Shown here: positions 61,467 to 64,000 of the stretch, one piece after another | How the letters are laid out: each line of letters opens with the position of its first letter | How positions within the stretch are numbered: position 1 is the stretch's first letter | Source: CAWCUZ01 sp963798795 | GTDB taxonomy: Bacteria > Acidobacteriota > Vicinamibacteria > Vicinamibacterales > SCN-69-37 | NCBI GenBank assembly: GCA_963798795.1 | Contig: CAWCUZ010000002.1 | Coordinates: forward strand, 682,001-746,000 | Direction: 5' to 3' | DNA length: 64,000 bases | Notes under the pieces: model-generated | What the model was told of the DNA's origin: nothing | Database searches by the model: none | The model's input: only the letters and a program-made list of their open reading frames with translations | Translations under genes and position numbers: made by a program

Positions 61467-61892
61467 TTCTCGTCGACGTCAACCTCCTGGTCCATGCCTA
61501 CAATCGAGAGTCGCCGCGCCACCCGAAGGCGCGCGCGTGGTGGGAAGCGCTGGTCAATGACACAGAGCCCGTGGGACTCGCGTGGGTGGTGCTGCTCGGG
61601 TTCATCCGATTGACGACCAACCGCCAGCTGCTGACGAACCCGTGGGCGCCGGACGCGGCCTGCGGCGTCGTCGCAGAATGGCTCGCGCAGCCGTGCGTCA
61701 CGATCGTGCATCCTGGCGATCGGCACGCCGACCTCCTGTTCGGGCTTCTCCTGCTCGCTCGGCACCGCCGCCAATCTTACGACCGATGCGCACCTGGCGG
61801 CTCTCGCCATCGAGTATCAGGCCGAGCTGCTGTCGACCGACGCAGACTTCGCCAGGTTCGAGGGCCTGCGGTGGCGAAATCCGATCGCCTGA
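61463..61892 (+). CDS. VapC-type PIN-domain toxin, frameshifted near the end
   Basis: A PIN-domain ribonuclease: MILVDVNLLVHAYNRESPRH carries the first catalytic Asp, followed by WVVLLGFIRLTTNRQLL (with Trp/Glu-region residues). Near 61755 the frame shifts: the annotated phase becomes Arg-rich, whereas the other phase reads ANLTTDAHLAALAIEYQAEL and STDADFARFEGLRWRNP with a stop at 61892, supplying the remaining acidic residues. As sequenced, the toxin would lose these and be inactive, which would free the antitoxin. Confidence 0.75.
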
Positions 61893-62075
61893 ATGCGTCG
61901 GGCGCCGGCCTTCCGCCGAGGCGGTGAGCGATCGGGCCGATCGCGTGGATGAGATTCCGAGCCCGCGGTCGACCGCACGGCGGGAACCGCGCTGCAGCTC
62001 GCGAAGCGAGCGAAGGCGGGCTCGCTCGGGGGGCCCTCTGCCCCGCGCCGTCGGCGAACGGCAGGCCTCGCGGCC

Positions 62076-62612
62076 TCAGGGCTCTCCTGCGCTGCCTCGA
62101 GAATCCAGGCGCTGCAGCATCGCGATTTGTCGCTCCTGCAGGTCGATGAGGGTTCGCCACTGTGCCTCGCGGAGTTCGTCCAGCTTCATGTGCAGGGCGA
62201 CGATCTCGAGTTCAGCCTTGAGGTTGACCTCATAGTCGTGCTGCGCGTCGATCCGGTCCTTCGCGGCCTGCCGGTTCTGGCTCATCATGATCACCGGTGC
62301 CTGCATCGCCGCAAGGCACGACAGCAGCAGGTTCAGCAGAATGAACGGGAACGGGTCGAACGCACGCGCCGCCCGGGCATTGACCACCAGCCAGACGGCC
62401 ATGAAGGCCGCGAAGATCAGGATGAACGCCCAGCTACCGCCGAAGGACGCCACCCGATCGGCGAGCCGCTGGCCGAACGTGAGCCGTTCATCGAAGATGA
62501 CGTTGGGATTCTTCAGGCTGGTGTCGTTACGGATGAAGCGCGCCACGACCCGCCGCTCGAGATCTCCGAGCCGGCGCAGCTCATCCAGAATGGCATGCGG
62601 TTCGACGGACAT
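62076..62612 (-). CDS. DUF1003 membrane protein
   Basis: A 178-residue protein of the DUF1003 family. It has a soluble N-terminus (DERLTFGQRLADRVASFGGS), two helices (WAFILIFAAFMAVWLVVN; FDPFPFILLNLLLSCLAAMQ) and the family signature APVIMMSQNRQAAKDR followed by a cytoplasmic coiled coil (HMKLDELREAQWRTLIDLQE). The function is not known. It has no operon partner; the 61893-62075 interval shows nothing. Confidence 0.87.
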   Translation of the reverse strand: MSVEPHAILDELRRLGDLERRVVARFIRNDTSLKNPNVIFDERLTFGQRLADRVASFGGSWAFILIFAAFMAVWLVVNARAARAFDPFPFILLNLLLSCLAAMQAPVIMMSQNRQAAKDRIDAQHDYEVNLKAELEIVALHMKLDELREAQWRTLIDLQERQIAMLQRLDSRGSAGEP

Positions 62613-62891
62613 GCGGCCTTCCTTCCTGCGGGCGGCTGTGGCGAGCCGGCCTCGCCCCCGCTACAGTTCGATCTGCGATCCGACCTCGAACATCCGGCTG
62701 GATGGTATACGAAAGACGCAGTGGGCCTGCGCGGCGTCGCGGGCCAGACGGTGAACAGGCGCGGTCGCGTTCGGGGGGCATACCGGTCGCCCAGGCTATC
62801 GCCCGTTTGGTAAGCTCGCGTGCAGGCAGGGTCGGGTGTAGACAAGGTCTTCGGACACCCATGAATCGTTCTTGTCCTCGAGGAGGCTTTC

Positions 62892-63497
62892 ATGCGCAGA
62901 CCGTGGCTCGCGCCAACGCTCGTGTCGTTCCCGCTCGCCGTCATCGCGGTCAGCTCGGTGGTCGCGGCCGGTCCCGCGACGAGCTGGACCCATGTGGAGG
63001 CCGACGCGTGGCAGCTCGGGCTGCAATTGCCGAACGCCACGCAGTCGGCGCTCCGGGGCGGCGACGGCATCTCCGGGGATCAACTGCGCCGGAACGGGCT
63101 CGTTCTTTCGGCACGCGGCGCCGGCGAGGTGTCGCTCGTCATGTTCGCGGTGACGGTGGAGGATGGGCGGATGGTCGACAGCTGGACGTCGCGGCCTTTC
63201 GATGCGGCGGCGGGGAGAGTCGCGGTGCCCAGCCGCTTCCTGCCCGCGGTTCAGAAGGCTCGCGTGACGCAGGCGGAGACGGGTCGGCCGATGCCCGTGG
63301 ACCCCTTGGTCAAAGCAAACAGGGCGAGCGGCAGTGTTTCGATGGTGCTGAAGCCGGGGGACGATCTCGGCACGCTTCTCCCGCGCCCCGACATGACCCG
63401 TGGGGCGGGCCTCGTGATGTTCGTAGCGCCCGCCGACGGCGGTTCCGGATCGACCACGACGCCGTTGTTCCTGCGCACGGCCGACCGGAACGACTGA
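62892..63497 (+). CDS. Secreted protein of unknown function
   Basis: A 201-residue protein with a signal peptide (LAPTLVSFPLAVIAVSSVVA, cleavage near AAGPA) and a beta-rich body (GLVLSARGAGEVSLVMFAVT, GRVAVPSRFLPAVQKARVTQ, SVSMVLKPGDDLGTLLP). AGGAGG lies 5 nt before the ATG. No family is recognised. Confidence 0.65.
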   Translation: MRRPWLAPTLVSFPLAVIAVSSVVAAGPATSWTHVEADAWQLGLQLPNATQSALRGGDGISGDQLRRNGLVLSARGAGEVSLVMFAVTVEDGRMVDSWTSRPFDAAAGRVAVPSRFLPAVQKARVTQAETGRPMPVDPLVKANRASGSVSMVLKPGDDLGTLLPRPDMTRGAGLVMFVAPADGGSGSTTTPLFLRTADRND

Positions 63498-63602
63498 GCG
63501 GCGCGGCGTGCGAATTTCAGCGGGTCGCCGCTCTTCCGGGTCCTGATGAACACCGTCGCGTCCCCGGAGCGCGACACCCGCGCGACCCCAACGCGGTGCC
63601 GG

Positions 63603-64000
63603 TCAGTCCGAATCCCAGCCGGGAGGTCCGGGAATCGTGCGGGTGTGATGGAAGGTGTACTCGCCCAGCACCCGTTCGTTCCCGTGTTCGTCCACCGCCA
63701 GGACTCGCGCGATCATGGAGGCCGTGGGTGACGCCTTCGCCCACGTGATCGACTGCTGGCAGACGACGGGCCCGGCGCCAACGGGGATGTCCGCCATCCG
63801 CTGACGTTCGACGCCCTGGGGGTCGCACCAGCTGAGATCCACGCGGGACGAGCCAGACAGGTCCACGGCCAGTCGCGCCAGCAGCAGATCGTCGTCGGCC
63901 GCAACCGTGCACTGGATGCTCCCGCCTCGTGGCAGGGCGTACTCGCGCACTCGGAGGCCGTTCGCCTTTGCCCGCCTGGCGAACGCCTCATCGACGATAA
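63603..64000 (-). CDS. Protein of unknown function (5' end outside window)
   Basis: The frame is open from the window edge (IVDEAFARRAKANGLRVREY) to a stop at 63603. Visible segments are IQCTVAADDDLLLARLAVDL, SRVDLSWCDPQGVERQRMAD and IARVLAVDEHGNERVLGEYT. It looks like a beta-rich, possibly exported domain. An internal GTG at 63950 could be mistaken for the start. Confidence 0.5.
   Translation of the reverse strand, partial: IVDEAFARRAKANGLRVREYALPRGGSIQCTVAADDDLLLARLAVDLSGSSRVDLSWCDPQGVERQRMADIPVGAGPVVCQQSITWAKASPTASMIARVLAVDEHGNERVLGEYTFHHTRTIPGPPGWDSD

Overview
This is 64 kb of GC-rich chromosome from a diderm (LPS-making) bacterium. The best fit is an Acidobacteriota of the Vicinamibacteria type. 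That is an inference from gene content: three large orphan MacB/FtsX-type permeases (ADOP class), two of them paired with PadR regulators, several serine/threonine kinases fused to C-terminal beta-propellers, a kinase followed by a formylglycine-enzyme/hydrolase region, and Kdo/heptose LPS genes. No rRNA, CRISPR array or complete transposase was seen.

Layout. 1-2.0 kb (minus): pdxA (cut by the window edge), holB and a PPC/DUF296 gene. 2.1-7.0 kb (plus): a TetR-controlled tripartite efflux operon (tetR, TolC-like, EmrA-like, EmrB-like), then tRNA-Val and tRNA-Asp. 7.4-15.5 kb (minus): a tightly overlapped lipid A/inner-core operon transcribed waaA-lpxK-lpxL-waaF-gmhB-rfaE1-rfaE2-waaC-ICMT-like. 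Its products attach Kdo, phosphorylate and acylate lipid A, make ADP-heptose and add heptoses. 15.8-19.5 kb (plus): gapA-pgk-tpiA-secG behind a clear sigma-70-like promoter. 19.5-28.3 kb: a hydrolase, two ADOP permeases (one with PadR), tRNA-Leu, a HicA-like fragment, a YHYH protein and an AhpD-like gene that reads as a selenoprotein through an in-frame TGA. 28.8-37.6 kb: three Ser/Thr kinase loci. 37.7-49.6 kb: an MFS remnant, a third PadR-type/permease pair, an ECF sigma operon, PadR-dipeptidase, a broken TPR gene and an SPFH/ribbon-helix-helix/DUF3592 operon. 49.8-57.2 kb: an ankyrin-WD40 protein, a Tat-exported phosphoesterase, two SnoaL-like proteins and a duplicated gene tail. 57.2-64 kb: a SEC-C protein, a membrane protein, a heavily frameshifted kinase, a VapBC pair, a DUF1003 protein and unknowns.

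Three themes run through the window. First, transcription and translation signals are compact: many genes overlap as ATGA or GTGA, several promoters place the start codon where the mRNA should begin (leaderless), and PadR/TetR-type palindromes lie in or beside promoters. Second, palindromic DNA occurs inside coding frames: an 88-bp palindrome at the waaA/lpxK junction and a 56-bp palindrome inside a kinase domain. Third, there are recent segmental duplications (266 bp carrying a padR control region; 354 bp of a phosphoesterase tail) and an excess of single-base frameshifts. Some frameshifts may be sequencing errors, so broken genes are described with both readings.

The most striking candidates are the selenocysteine AhpD-like protein with a SECIS-like hairpin, the in-frame palindromes, and the duplicated padR control region.
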